DNA of 64,000 nt from Pseudomonas sp. URIL14HWK12:I12 (lineage in GTDB: Bacteria > Pseudomonadota > Gammaproteobacteria > Pseudomonadales > Pseudomonadaceae): the NCBI RefSeq assembly GCF_003097135.1, contig NZ_QEQL01000001.1, forward strand, positions 682,001 to 746,000, written 5' to 3'. Shown here in pieces: positions 1 to 8,632 of the stretch. The notes beneath the pieces are model-generated. The model ran no database searches. It was not told where the DNA came from and saw only the letters and a program-made list of their open reading frames with translations. The stretch's first letter is position 1. Each line of letters opens with the position of its first letter. The translations under genes were made by a program, and so were the position numbers.

Positions 1-1607
1 CCGGTGGAAAATGGCTGGGTCGGTGAGGTGTAGTCCCCGGCGACCGCGCCCTGAGGTACGGGCTTCTCATCCACCTGGGCAATGGGCTGGCCGGTGCGGC
101 GGTCGAGCATGAAGAACTCGCCGCGCTTGTTGGTCTGGATCAGCGCCGGCAGGTTCTGCCCAGGGTTCGCCGGGTCGGGCACGTCCACCAGCGAGGGGCC
201 GATGGGCAGGTCCATGTCCCAGAGGTCGTGGTGGGTGGTCTGGAAATGCCAGCGCTCTTCACCGGTGGTGATGTCCAGTGCCACCACTGCACTGGAATAC
301 TCATCGTCGAACGGCCGGCGGTGGCCGCCAAAGTAGTCCGGCGTGGCATTACCCATGGGTAGGTAGACAAGGTTCAGAGCCGGGTCGGCCGTGTATACCC
401 CCCACGCATTGGGGGTGCCGCGAGTGAGCTGATCACCGGGCCCTGGCTTGTAGTTGTGCGGGGTATGGCCCACATCCCAGGCCCATTCGATGGCACCGGT
501 GAGGGGGTTGAAGGCGCGCACTGCCCCCGAAGGCTCATGCTCGGCCTGGTTATCCCAGACCCAACCGCCCAGGATCACCCGGTCATGCACCACCAGCGGC
601 GGTGAGGTGACGAAATGAAAGCCCTTCTGCACATGGCCCAGGTACTGGGTCAGCGAGATGAAGCCGTGCTCACCGAAGTCTTCGCAGGGTTTGCCGGTGT
701 CGGCGTTGATGGCCATGATCCGCGCATCCAGCACCGGGGCGATGATGCGTTTGGGACAGTCGGTGGCAGTGCCGGCCGGTGCTTCGTAATACGCCACACC
801 GCGGCAGGCCAGGTACACGTCGGCATCGGTGTCGGCCTTGGGGTCGAACGTCCATTTCTTCTGCCCCGTCTTGGCATCGAACGCCACCACCCAACTGTGG
901 CCGGTGCACACGTAGAGGGTGTTACCCACCTTGGTAGGGGTGTCTTCGAAATTGAATTCGTGCCCTGCGTCGGTACCGCCCTGATCCTCACCGGGGCGCA
1001 TGGTGTCGCCGGTGCGAGCTTGCCAGGCGAGCTTGAGTTTTGAAACATTCTGCGGCGTGATCTGTGCCAACGGCGAATAACGCTCGCCCTGCGGGGTGCG
1101 GCCATAGTAGGTCCAGTCTTGCTCGGAGACCACCTCGTTAGGCGCGGCCGCAGGCGCAGCCAATGACGCGGTGCCTTGTACGCCTGGGCTATGCAGCAAC
1201 GAAGCGCCACCGGTAGCGACTGCCAGCAGCACGGCGGCCAGCAGCGGTAACTGCGCACGCCCATAACCGGCAGGCTGCGGCCCAACGTTGCGCACCACCC
1301 ACGGTAATAAGAGGTAAACCCCCAGGCAGGTCGGAATCAACAACCGCGGCTCCAATTCCCAACCGCTAAGGCCCACCTCGTAAAGTGCCCAGACCACGGT
1401 ACCCGCCAGCACCAACGCATAGAGATGAAGCGCCCAGCGCAGGCCGCGGGCCAGCGCAACCCCCGCCACCAGCACTCCCGCCCCGGCCATTGCGTAGTAG
1501 GGGCTGCCCCCTAGGGCGAGCAACCAGATGCCACCAGCGGCCAGGCCGAGACCTGCCAGGGCAATGAGCGCGCCAGCCAGCAGAGGTGGTGAGGATGAGC
1601 GTGTCAT
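1..1607 (-). CDS. gcd: Membrane-bound PQQ-dependent glucose dehydrogenase, N-terminal part
   Basis: Oxidises glucose to gluconate in the periplasm with pyrroloquinoline quinone and passes electrons to ubiquinone. The first 535 codons are in the window; the C-terminal third lies beyond base 1 (family length about 800 residues). The first ~140 residues are four or five hydrophobic membrane segments, followed by the periplasmic quinoprotein domain with recognisable blocks such as DWTYYGRTPQGERYSP and YVCTGHSWVVAFDAKTG. The ATG at 1605-1607 is preceded by AAGGAG at good spacing. A perfect palindrome lies 39-55 bases upstream. rlhA is transcribed away from it on the other strand. Family identification is firm; the regulator is unknown. 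Confidence 0.95.
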   Translation of the reverse strand, partial: MTRSSSPPLLAGALIALAGLGLAAGGIWLLALGGSPYYAMAGAGVLVAGVALARGLRWALHLYALVLAGTVVWALYEVGLSGWELEPRLLIPTCLGVYLLLPWVVRNVGPQPAGYGRAQLPLLAAVLLAVATGGASLLHSPGVQGTASLAAPAAAPNEVVSEQDWTYYGRTPQGERYSPLAQITPQNVSKLKLAWQARTGDTMRPGEDQGGTDAGHEFNFEDTPTKVGNTLYVCTGHSWVVAFDAKTGQKKWTFDPKADTDADVYLACRGVAYYEAPAGTATDCPKRIIAPVLDARIMAINADTGKPCEDFGEHGFISLTQYLGHVQKGFHFVTSPPLVVHDRVILGGWVWDNQAEHEPSGAVRAFNPLTGAIEWAWDVGHTPHNYKPGPGDQLTRGTPNAWGVYTADPALNLVYLPMGNATPDYFGGHRRPFDDEYSSAVVALDITTGEERWHFQTTHHDLWDMDLPIGPSLVDVPDPANPGQNLPALIQTNKRGEFFMLDRRTGQPIAQVDEKPVPQGAVAGDYTSPTQPFST

Positions 1608-1645
1608 GGATTTTCGCTCCTTAAGCGCGAAATCAACTGTTTTAA

Positions 1646-1662
1646 TGTGACAAATTGTCACA
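1646..1662. promoter_or_regulatory. 17-bp perfect palindrome upstream of gcd
   Basis: TGTGACAA-A-TTGTCACA, eight-base arms around one central base, 39-55 bases upstream of the gcd start codon, where a promoter would lie. It resembles a CRP/Vfr-type TGTGA...TCACA site but has seven rather than six bases between the half-sites. It is probably a dimeric regulator site for gcd; the factor is unidentified. Confidence 0.55.
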
Positions 1663-1809
1663 ATGCGAATCTGCCAGTTAGGGGTGCCCCCGGAACGTTT
1701 GGTTCGAAAAGTTTCCATGAAACCTGCGCCCCATCCGGCAGGCAGTGCTCTGGGCGTGATTCATCGCTAGAATGTGCCCCCTCCGTGATTTGCCTAGAAC
1801 ATAACGACC

Positions 1810-3822
1810 ATGCCCTTGCCCAAGCACCACCTCGAACTGCTCAGCCCTGCCCGCGACGTGGCCATCGCTCGCGAAGCGATCCTGCATGGCGCCGACGCCG
1901 TGTACATCGGCGGCCCCAGCTTCGGCGCTCGCCACAATGCTTGCAACGAGGTGAGCGATATTGCAGGCCTGGTCGAGTTCGCCCATCGCTACCACGCCAG
2001 GGTGTTCACCACCATCAATACCATCCTGCACGACAACGAGCTGGAGCCGGCCCGCGCGCTGATCCACCAGTTGTACGACGCAGGCGTTGACGCGCTGATC
2101 ATCCAGGACTTGGGCGTCATGGAGCTGGACATCCCGCCGATCGAGCTGCACGCCAGCACGCAGACCGACATCCGCACCCTGAGCCGGGCCAAGTTCCTCG
2201 ACCAGGCCGGGTTCTCCCAACTGGTGCTGGCCCGTGAGCTGAACCTGCAAGAGATCCGCGCCATCGCCGATGAAACCGACGCGGCCATCGAGTTTTTCAT
2301 CCACGGCGCGCTGTGCGTGGCGTTTTCCGGCCAGTGCAACATCTCCCACGCGCAGACCGGGCGCAGCGCCAACCGTGGCGACTGCTCCCAAGCCTGCCGC
2401 CTGCCCTACACCCTGAAGGATGATCAAGGCCGGGTCGTGGCGTTCGAAAAGCACCTGCTGTCGATGAAGGACAACAACCAGAGCGCCAACCTGAGCGATC
2501 TGGTCGATGCCGGCGTGCGTTCTTTCAAGATCGAGGGGCGCTACAAGGACATGGGCTATGTGAAGAACATCACTGCCTACTACCGCCAACAGCTAGATGC
2601 CATCCTCGAAGGCCGCCCCGACCTGGCACGGGCCTCCAGCGGCCGTACCGCACACTTCTTCGTACCCGACCCGGACAAGACCTTCCATCGCGGCAGCACT
2701 GATTACTTCGTCAGCGAGCGCAAGATCGACATCGGCGCATTCGATTCGCCGACCTTCACTGGCCTCGCGGTGGGCGTGGTGGAAAGGGTCAACAAGCACG
2801 ACCTGCTGGTGGTCACTCACGAACCGCTGTCCAACGGCGACGGCCTCAATGTGCTGGTCAAGCGTGAAGTGGTGGGCTTTCGCGCCAACATCGCCGAGCC
2901 TCGCGGCGAATTCGAACAAGACGGCGAGAAACGCTACCGCTACCGCGTCGAGCCCAACGAGATGCCGGCCGGCCTGCACCGCCTGCGCCCCGAGCACCCG
3001 CTGAACCGCAACCTCGATCACAACTGGCAACAGGCCTTGCAGAAAACCAGCGCTGAGCGGCGCGTCGGCCTGGCCTGGCACGCAGTGCTGCTGGAAAGCG
3101 GCCTGACCCTCACCGCCACCAGCGAAGAAGGTGTGAGCGTGACCGTGGCGCTGGAGGGCCCGCTGGGCCTTGCCAACAAGCCCGAGCAGGCCTTGGAGCA
3201 ACTGCGCGATGTACTTGGCCAGTTGGGGACCACCGAATACCACGCCACCGGCGTAGAGTTGGTCGCCGAGCAGGCTTGGTTCGTGCCCAACTCACAACTC
3301 AAGGCGCTGCGCCGGGAAGCGATCGACCGCCTGACCGAGGCCCGGGTGGAAGCTCACCCACGCGGGGCGCGCAAGCCGGAAACCAGCCCGCCACCGGTGT
3401 ATCCGGAGGCGCATCTGTCTTTCCTGGCCAACGTGTATAACGAAAAAGCCCGCAGTTTCTATCATCGCCATGGCGTCAAGCTGATCGACGCGGCCTTCGA
3501 GGCCCACGAGGAAACCGGCGAAGTACCGGTGATGATCACCAAACACTGCCTGCGCTTCTCCTTCAACCTCTGCCCCAAGCAGGCCAAGGGCGTGACCGGC
3601 GTGCGCACCAAGGTGGCGCCGATGCAACTGGTGCATGGCGATGAGGTGCTGACACTGAAGTTCGACTGCAAACCGTGCGAGATGCACGTGATGGGCAAGA
3701 TGAAACCGCACATTCTCGGCCTGCCGACGCCCGGCAGCGATGCCGTCAAGCAGGTGGTGGGGTTCATCTCGCCGGAAGACCTGCTCAAGACCATTCCACG
3801 GGCGGCGCAGGGCAAGGCCTGA
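1810..3822 (+). CDS. rlhA: 23S rRNA 5-hydroxycytidine C2501 synthase (peptidase U32 family)
   Basis: 670 residues, close to Escherichia coli RlhA (YdcP, about 650) and alike along its whole length. RlhA makes 5-hydroxycytidine at position 2501 of 23S rRNA and needs an iron-sulphur cluster and prephenate-linked metabolism. The U32 signature is visible near residue 160 as EFFIHGALCVAFSGQCNIS, followed by the cysteine-bearing RGDCSQACRLPY. The C-terminal DUF3656-type region ends with CLRFSFNLCPKQAKG and CKPCEMHVMGK, which supply further cysteines. The shorter tRNA paralogue TrhP lacks this long C-terminal half. No good ribosome site precedes the ATG, but the protein homology starts at residues 7-8, so the start is plausible. 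Confidence 0.93.
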   Translation: MPLPKHHLELLSPARDVAIAREAILHGADAVYIGGPSFGARHNACNEVSDIAGLVEFAHRYHARVFTTINTILHDNELEPARALIHQLYDAGVDALIIQDLGVMELDIPPIELHASTQTDIRTLSRAKFLDQAGFSQLVLARELNLQEIRAIADETDAAIEFFIHGALCVAFSGQCNISHAQTGRSANRGDCSQACRLPYTLKDDQGRVVAFEKHLLSMKDNNQSANLSDLVDAGVRSFKIEGRYKDMGYVKNITAYYRQQLDAILEGRPDLARASSGRTAHFFVPDPDKTFHRGSTDYFVSERKIDIGAFDSPTFTGLAVGVVERVNKHDLLVVTHEPLSNGDGLNVLVKREVVGFRANIAEPRGEFEQDGEKRYRYRVEPNEMPAGLHRLRPEHPLNRNLDHNWQQALQKTSAERRVGLAWHAVLLESGLTLTATSEEGVSVTVALEGPLGLANKPEQALEQLRDVLGQLGTTEYHATGVELVAEQAWFVPNSQLKALRREAIDRLTEARVEAHPRGARKPETSPPPVYPEAHLSFLANVYNEKARSFYHRHGVKLIDAAFEAHEETGEVPVMITKHCLRFSFNLCPKQAKGVTGVRTKVAPMQLVHGDEVLTLKFDCKPCEMHVMGKMKPHILGLPTPGSDAVKQVVGFISPEDLLKTIPRAAQGKA

Positions 3823-3858
3823 GTTGCTCCGCAACGGCGCAGCCCGGTTAAGCTCGCC

Positions 3859-4533
3859 TCACAGCGGGCTGAACGCGCTGTCGGCTGAACAATAGCGGGC
3901 CTTCATTCGCTCGCTCCACGGTTGGCCGTCATCGCTGGCCCTGCTCGCCCAACTTCGGCACTGCTCGCGAAAGAACACTTTCGCGCCCTTGCGGCACTCG
4001 CGGTATTCAATGGAGCCTCGGCGATGGTTATCACACACCGAGGTGCCGTCGATCGAGTTGTCGCTGATCGACCAGTGCGCCAGGTAGCGCTGCCGATGGT
4101 CCCAGCTGTCGATCCATTGGCTGTCCTGTTCCTCGAAGGTATTGGCTTGCGCGCGCGGGCGCGCCCGTTCGGCACGAAAGCGTTCCAGGTAAGCCTGGGA
4201 CACCAGGCCCTGAGGCGCAGGTTTCGGAGTTTGAACGTGCGGCGGGGGCGAAACCCGAGGCGCAGGGATGGTGCCTGCGACAGGCGCAGGCGCGAGCGAA
4301 CGGGGAAGCGGTTCGGGCGGTGCAGGATCGTGCGCCGTCACGCTGGCCGCTGCTGGCGGCTTGTAATACCAACCCCGCCAGATGCAGCACCCCGCAACGG
4401 CTACCAGCAGCAAGATCAGGCAAGGGTAAGCCAAGTGACTGCTACGTGCAGCCCTAGCCCTCGCTCGAGCCCGCCCAGCTTGGAAACGCTCTTCACGCTC
4501 CCGTCGCATCCATTCGCGGTCGTCCATTGACAT
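3859..4533 (-). CDS. Single-pass membrane protein of unknown function
   Basis: 224 residues, not recognised. The N-terminus is charged and Arg/Ala-rich (residues 1-33). One hydrophobic segment follows (about 36-54, LAYPCLILLLVAVAGCCIW), then a Pro/Ala-rich linker to about residue 115, then a C-terminal domain of about 110 residues with several cysteines (SVCDNHRRG, EYRECRKG, REQCRSW). It is predicted to be an inner-membrane protein with a periplasmic C-terminal domain, where the cysteines could form disulphides. A second ATG two codons in (4525-4527) is equally possible; neither has a clear ribosome site. Convergent with rlhA. Confidence 0.65.
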   Translation of the reverse strand: MSMDDREWMRREREERFQAGRARARARAARSSHLAYPCLILLLVAVAGCCIWRGWYYKPPAAASVTAHDPAPPEPLPRSLAPAPVAGTIPAPRVSPPPHVQTPKPAPQGLVSQAYLERFRAERARPRAQANTFEEQDSQWIDSWDHRQRYLAHWSISDNSIDGTSVCDNHRRGSIEYRECRKGAKVFFREQCRSWASRASDDGQPWSERMKARYCSADSAFSPL

Positions 4534-4879
4534 GTTACCGGCCCTGAGAAAACAGATGTCACAATGCCACTTTTCGATGCCACTGTGAACCGTGTGAACA
4601 GGCCGCTGCCTGTCAAAACACCCGCACCAGCAACTCTACGTCTTCAGCGAACGGCACAGACAGGCAGCCATTAGCTGGTTCCCTGATGTAAGCCAGCTAA
4701 TCGGGGCTGTACTCGGTGTTGTCGGCCCCGACGAACGCGCCGGGGCGCGGACAGGCTTGATCGCCATCGCCCTGAGCGCGGCAGGCAAGCGGGTTTCCGG
4801 CGCACCGATGAGCGACAGCGAGCGCCAGGCCTGGGTGGCGGGCCTGCCCCCGGATGCTCTGGGCGGCCGCGGTAGGCGG
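4534..4879. other. Intergenic stretch without a convincing gene
   Basis: 346 bases between the membrane protein and the DUF1272 gene. On the minus strand the DUF1272 frame stays open after its stop for another 61 codons and reads fairly protein-like near its end (GAFVGADNTEYSPD), but it has no ATG, GTG or TTG start. Open frames on the plus strand are shadows. I see no clear terminator, repeat or RNA gene. Confidence 0.5.
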
Positions 4880-5137
4880 CTAGTCGGGCTGAACCGGGGC
4901 GCAGGCGCTGTGCGGTTTGAGCGTGCGCTCGGTGGCCGGTGGAAAACGCTCGAGCTTGGCGGCAGGCCGCGTGGGCCGCAGCACCAGGTCGCCGCCACAA
5001 TTAGGGCAGGCGCCGCCCAGTGGGCCTTGGGCGCAGTCGGCGCAGAAGGTGCACTCGAAGGTACAGATGCGCGCAGTCGGGTCGCCGTTGGGCAAGTCGC
5101 GGTTGCAGCATTCGCAGTTGGGTCGCAGCTCCAGCAT
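4880..5137 (-). CDS. DUF1272 family small cysteine-rich protein
   Basis: 85 residues matching the DUF1272 family. Four CxxC-like pairs (residues 8-11 CECC, then CTFECTFCADC and CPNCGG) look like two zinc knuckles or a rubredoxin-like fold, so metal binding is likely; no function is established. The ATG at 5135-5137 follows a weak AGGCG. The C-terminus (residues 60-85) is basic and then Pro-rich. It is monocistronic, with a divergent pRiA4b-type gene 118 bases away. Confidence 0.85.
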   Translation of the reverse strand: MLELRPNCECCNRDLPNGDPTARICTFECTFCADCAQGPLGGACPNCGGDLVLRPTRPAAKLERFPPATERTLKPHSACAPVQPD

Positions 5138-5255
5138 CGCCTGACATTCCGTGTTCGCAAGGGCGGCCCAGCATAGCAGGGCTCAGTCACGATGGCTGAT
5201 CCGCGTAGCAAATGCCGTTAAGCTGTTTGCCTGCCTTTAGCACTGCGAGCAACCG

Positions 5256-5837
5256 ATGGCGAATCCGCTGCTGTATACGCTGCACATCCAGCTCGAGCCA
5301 CTGCAGATCAACCCTCCGATCTGGCGCCGCCTTCGGGTGGCCGGGGATTGTTCCTTGCGCAAGCTGCACCATTACATTCAGGCCGCGTTCGGCTGGCACA
5401 GCGAGCACCTGCACGAGTTCGAACAGGACAACGCGCTCTATACCCGCCCCGAGTCGGAGCTTGCTCCTGTACCTTCCGGCACCCATGACGACCGTAAGGT
5501 CAAGCTGCGCCAGGTGCTGGCCGACACCGACCAGCGCCTGCGCTACCTCTATGATTTCGGTGACAGCTGGCAGCATGTGATCGCGGTGGAGCGCATCGAG
5601 CCGTTCGCATCCCGTGGCAGTTGGTGTGAAGTGATTGGCGGCGCGCGTGCCTGCCCGCCGGAGAATGTCGGCGGGGTGAAGGGGTATGCCGAGTTTTTGC
5701 AGGGGCTGGCCCTATCGGGCGCCGATAACGGTGACCTCGCCGGGCAATGGCCGGGCAACGGCTTCGACCCCGACCTGTTCGACCTGCGAGCCGCCCATGC
5801 GGCCGTACAGCGGCTCAGTAACAACTTTTGGGGCTAG
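5256..5837 (+). CDS. Plasmid pRiA4b ORF-3-like protein
   Basis: 193 residues of the PF07929 family, named after an Agrobacterium plasmid gene and widespread on chromosomes. Conserved blocks are visible: NPPIWRRLRV (about 20-30), HHYIQAAFGWHSEHLHEF (about 41-58), then YLYDFGDSWQHVI (about 96-108), and a cysteine/proline block ARACPPENVGG in the C-terminal half. No biochemical role is known; related domains occur in proteins linked to IS1096-type elements. No transposon ends or other mobile genes are seen around this copy, so it looks like a resident chromosomal gene. Confidence 0.85.
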   Translation: MANPLLYTLHIQLEPLQINPPIWRRLRVAGDCSLRKLHHYIQAAFGWHSEHLHEFEQDNALYTRPESELAPVPSGTHDDRKVKLRQVLADTDQRLRYLYDFGDSWQHVIAVERIEPFASRGSWCEVIGGARACPPENVGGVKGYAEFLQGLALSGADNGDLAGQWPGNGFDPDLFDLRAAHAAVQRLSNNFWG

Positions 5838-5845
5838 AACCGAAG

Positions 5846-6688
5846 TTACCCCCCGAACATTGCCGTCCAGTAGATCCCCGCATCGCTTTTCGGGTCAGTT
5901 GCGTAGCCTGCGCCCAGCTCGCGGTATTGTGGGTTCATCAGGTTGGCGCAGTGCCCTGGGCTGGCGAGCCAGCCGGCCAGTACCTTGCCGGTGCTGTCTT
6001 GCCCGGCGGCAATGTTCTCACCGACACGCTGGCCGGTGTAGCCGCCGATTTCCGCGCGGTCACCGGGAGTGGCACCGCCCTTGTCCTGATGGTCGAAATA
6101 ATTGTTGTTGGCCATGTCGCGGCTATGGCTTTCGGCAACGCTGCCCAGTACCTCGCTCCATGCCAGAGGCTGCGCCGCCGCATAAGGGGTGCCACCGCAC
6201 TGGCGGGGCTGGGCGCGGGCGCTGTTGATCGCGGCAAGCAACGCCTGCCCCTCTTTCTGCCAAGGGCCCAGCTGGGCGCTGAGCAACGGCCGGCCCAGGA
6301 CGATGCGCCAGTCGCGGCCGGCCTGGGTGACGCCAACGTCGACGAATTGGGGGTCAAGCACCACTTTGCAGTAACTGCCCTGCACCACCTGCAATGCCGC
6401 CCGCGCATCGCGCGGCCCAGAGAGGGTGATCGCCTGCACATTGGCCATCGGGTAGCCCTTGCCAGCGAGTGCCTGTTGCAGGTCGCCGGCGCCGTTGACC
6501 GGTAGCACTAAGCGTGGGTCGGCAGCCAAGGGCGGCAGTTGCTGGGACACCTGCTCCCCGCACTGCTGATACTGCCCGCGGTAAGCATTGAGGGCGTCGA
6601 CCAGAGCGCCGGCTTCATCGGCATATGCCGTGCCAGCGGCCTGCCAGCACAGGAGTAAGCCGAACGCCGGGCGAAGCAATGAACGCAT
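5846..6688 (-). CDS. Secreted CAP/SCP-domain protein
   Basis: 280 residues from the ATG at 6686-6688, which has GGAG eight bases upstream and opens a typical signal peptide (MRSLLRPAFGLLLCWQAAG, cleavage after AYA). A longer frame 15 codons upstream lacks these features. The C-terminal ~130 residues form a CAP (PR-1/SCP) domain: LAWSEVLGSVAESHSRDMA, FDHQDKGGATPGDRAE, VGENIAAG, and GWLASPGHCANLMNPQYRELGAGYA. The N-terminal ~130 residues are an uncharacterised extension. It is predicted to be periplasmic or extracellular; the molecular function of bacterial CAP proteins is mostly unknown. Its 3' end lies close to the pRiA4b-like gene. Confidence 0.88.
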   Translation of the reverse strand: MRSLLRPAFGLLLCWQAAGTAYADEAGALVDALNAYRGQYQQCGEQVSQQLPPLAADPRLVLPVNGAGDLQQALAGKGYPMANVQAITLSGPRDARAALQVVQGSYCKVVLDPQFVDVGVTQAGRDWRIVLGRPLLSAQLGPWQKEGQALLAAINSARAQPRQCGGTPYAAAQPLAWSEVLGSVAESHSRDMANNNYFDHQDKGGATPGDRAEIGGYTGQRVGENIAAGQDSTGKVLAGWLASPGHCANLMNPQYRELGAGYATDPKSDAGIYWTAMFGG

Positions 6689-6742
6689 CGAAGTGGCTCC
6701 GTGGAAAAGGGAGCTCATCATGCCAGCGGGCACTGCAAGCCA

Positions 6743-7450
6743 TCAAACCCCAGCGTCACGCTCACGCACCAGGCCCTCCAGCGCTGCGCGAACGTGCGCC
6801 AGCAATACCGCCCGCACCCTCGCCAGGCGGTCGGCGTCCACGCCATCCCAGCCCAGCGAGTCGAGCAAGCTCGGGCGCTGTACGCGAAACGCCACAACCT
6901 GGGCGAACAACGCAAAACTGTGCAGCACTGTGCGCTCGTCATCCTCGGCGTAGCCGGTGAGGCTCGATACCAAGCCACGGATGACCCGACTCATGCGCAT
7001 TTTGAACCTTTCTTTCATCAGGGCATGGGCACTGGGCGGGCACTGGCCGGCTTGCTGGCGGGACATGAATTCGCGCCACTGCGGTGAATCCGGGCCGTCC
7101 AGGATCAGGCCGAGCATGCCCGAGAAGATTCCCAGCAGCGCTTCGATTCGCTCGGCGTCGCTGCCGGGCCTGACTTCCAGTACCGCCTCGGCCACGGCCA
7201 CGGCGGGCCCAACCTGCTCCCAGAGCCGTTCGATCATGTGTTCGACACAGGCCAGGTACACCCCTTCCTTGTTGTCGAAGTAGTACTGCAGCGCCGGGGC
7301 GTTCAGCCCTGCGACGCTTGCGATCTCCCGCGTGGAGGCCGCGTCGTAGCCTTTTTCGCCGAACACCCGCACAGCTGCGTCGATCAACCGGGCGCGGGTC
7401 TCTTCGCCGCGTGGGTAGCCACCTTCGGCGGTGGGTTTGTGTCGTGCCAT
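6743..7450 (-). CDS. TetR/AcrR family repressor (CecR-like)
   Basis: 235 residues. The N-terminal TetR helix-turn-helix is clear: TRARLIDAAVRVFGEKGYDAASTREIASVAGLNAPALQYYF, given here in part (residues 18-60). The C-terminal region resembles the CerR/DUF1956 domain of the E. coli CecR (YbiH) group. It is transcribed away from the hlyD-MFS-outer membrane operon, and the 99-base gap between them holds a perfect inverted repeat, so it is most simply the local repressor of the pump and of itself. The inducing compound cannot be deduced. Confidence 0.9.
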   Translation of the reverse strand: MARHKPTAEGGYPRGEETRARLIDAAVRVFGEKGYDAASTREIASVAGLNAPALQYYFDNKEGVYLACVEHMIERLWEQVGPAVAVAEAVLEVRPGSDAERIEALLGIFSGMLGLILDGPDSPQWREFMSRQQAGQCPPSAHALMKERFKMRMSRVIRGLVSSLTGYAEDDERTVLHSFALFAQVVAFRVQRPSLLDSLGWDGVDADRLARVRAVLLAHVRAALEGLVRERDAGV

Positions 7451-7489
7451 GGCCTCTTACCTGATGGGGATCCGGCCAGCGTATAGCTG

Positions 7490-7534
7490 TTGACAAAATA
7501 TGTCTCGAAGAAGATTTTATTCCGACTGGAATAA
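7490..7534 (+). promoter_or_regulatory. Efflux operon promoter with TetR-type operator
   Basis: TTGACA at 7490-7495 is a consensus -35; the matching -10 is less clear (TTTTAT at 7515-7520 with a 19-base spacer). An inverted repeat TTATTCC-GACT-GGAATAA spans 7517-7534, directly over or just after the -10. This is the expected position for a repressor site. The start codon GTG at 7550 has GGAG seven bases upstream. Confidence 0.6.
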
Positions 7535-7549
7535 TTCTGGAGTACACCT

Positions 7550-8632
7550 GTGGCCACTGCCCCATCTTCTGATACACCCGACCCGCAGCGCGGCAATGCA
7601 CGCCGTGCGCTGACCGGGCTTGCCTTGGTAGCGGCCTTGGCCGGCGGGGCGTGGGGCGGCTGGTGGTGGCTTCGCGGGCAGTATCTACAAAGCACCGACG
7701 ACGCCTACCTGCAGGCAGACAGCCTGGCAGTAGCGCCAAAGATCAGCGGTTATGTGGCGCAGGTACTGGTGGGAGACAACCAGGCAGTGCACCAGGGCGA
7801 CCTGCTGGTACGGCTGGATGCGCGAAAGTATCGCGCCGCGGCTGACGAAACCCGTGCCACCATCGCCGCCCGCGAGGCAGACCTTGCCCGCGCACGTGCC
7901 GAGCTCGCCCAGCAACAGGCAAGCATCGCCGAAGCCAGCGCGCAGGCGCAGGGGGCACAGGCCGACCTGGCCCACGCCCACGCTCAATACCAGCGTTATG
8001 CGCCGTTGGCGCGTTCAGGGGCCGAAACCCAGGAGCGCCTGGCCGAGCTTGCCAACCAGCAGGCCCAGGCCCGAAGCACGCTGGCCGCGCGCCAGGCGGC
8101 GCTGCGCTCGGCCCAGGCGCGGCTGGCGACACAGCAGGCGCAGGTGCAGCAGGCCCAGGCGCAACTGGGCGTGGCCCAAGCCAGTGATACCCAGGCCGCA
8201 CTTGACTACGATGACGCGGAGATTCGTGCCCCTCTCGACGGCCGCGTGGGTGACCGTGGCGTGCGCTTGGGCCAGTTCGTGCAACCCGGCACGCGCCTGC
8301 TGACCGTGGTGCCGGTCCAGGGCCTTTACTTGACCGCCAACTTCAAGGAAACCCAGATCGGCGCCATGCGCACCGGCCAGCGGGTGAGCGTGAAGGTCGA
8401 TGCCCTGCCCGGCCGAGAGTTGACCGGATGGATCGACAGCTTCGCCCCGGGTACGGGCGCGCAGTTCGCATTGTTGCCGCCGGCCAATGCCACCGGCAAC
8501 TTCACCAAGATCGTTCAACGGGTACCGGTGCGTATCCGCCTGGACGTGCCGGGCGACCTGCAGGGCATACTGCTGCCAGGGCTGTCTGCCACGGTGGAGG
8601 TAGACACCCGTGGCGACCAGGCCCATGGCTGA
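7550..8632 (+). CDS. HlyD/EmrA family membrane fusion protein
   Basis: 360 residues starting at GTG 7550 (GGAG seven bases upstream). This is the periplasmic adaptor of a tripartite drug pump. One N-terminal membrane helix (about residues 24-42), a biotinyl-lipoyl half-motif (DDAYLQADSLAVAPKISGYV), a long Ala/Gln-rich coiled-coil hairpin (about 95-215), then the second lipoyl half (EIRAPLDGRVGDRGVRLGQF) and a beta-barrel domain. It overlaps the next gene by 23 bases, so translation is probably coupled. It would join the DHA2 transporter to the outer membrane channel encoded next. Confidence 0.93.
   Translation: MATAPSSDTPDPQRGNARRALTGLALVAALAGGAWGGWWWLRGQYLQSTDDAYLQADSLAVAPKISGYVAQVLVGDNQAVHQGDLLVRLDARKYRAAADETRATIAAREADLARARAELAQQQASIAEASAQAQGAQADLAHAHAQYQRYAPLARSGAETQERLAELANQQAQARSTLAARQAALRSAQARLATQQAQVQQAQAQLGVAQASDTQAALDYDDAEIRAPLDGRVGDRGVRLGQFVQPGTRLLTVVPVQGLYLTANFKETQIGAMRTGQRVSVKVDALPGRELTGWIDSFAPGTGAQFALLPPANATGNFTKIVQRVPVRIRLDVPGDLQGILLPGLSATVEVDTRGDQAHG

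Noticed and set aside
4697..4882. Open frame continuing for 61 codons after the DUF1272 stop, ending in a protein-like sequence
   Set aside because: No ATG, GTG or TTG start and no ribosome site; readthrough of the TAG is possible but unsupported, so it was kept as intergenic.
5256..5837. Possible mobile element suggested by the pRiA4b/IS1096-associated domain
   Set aside because: No transposase, inverted ends or target duplication nearby; neighbouring genes look ordinary.
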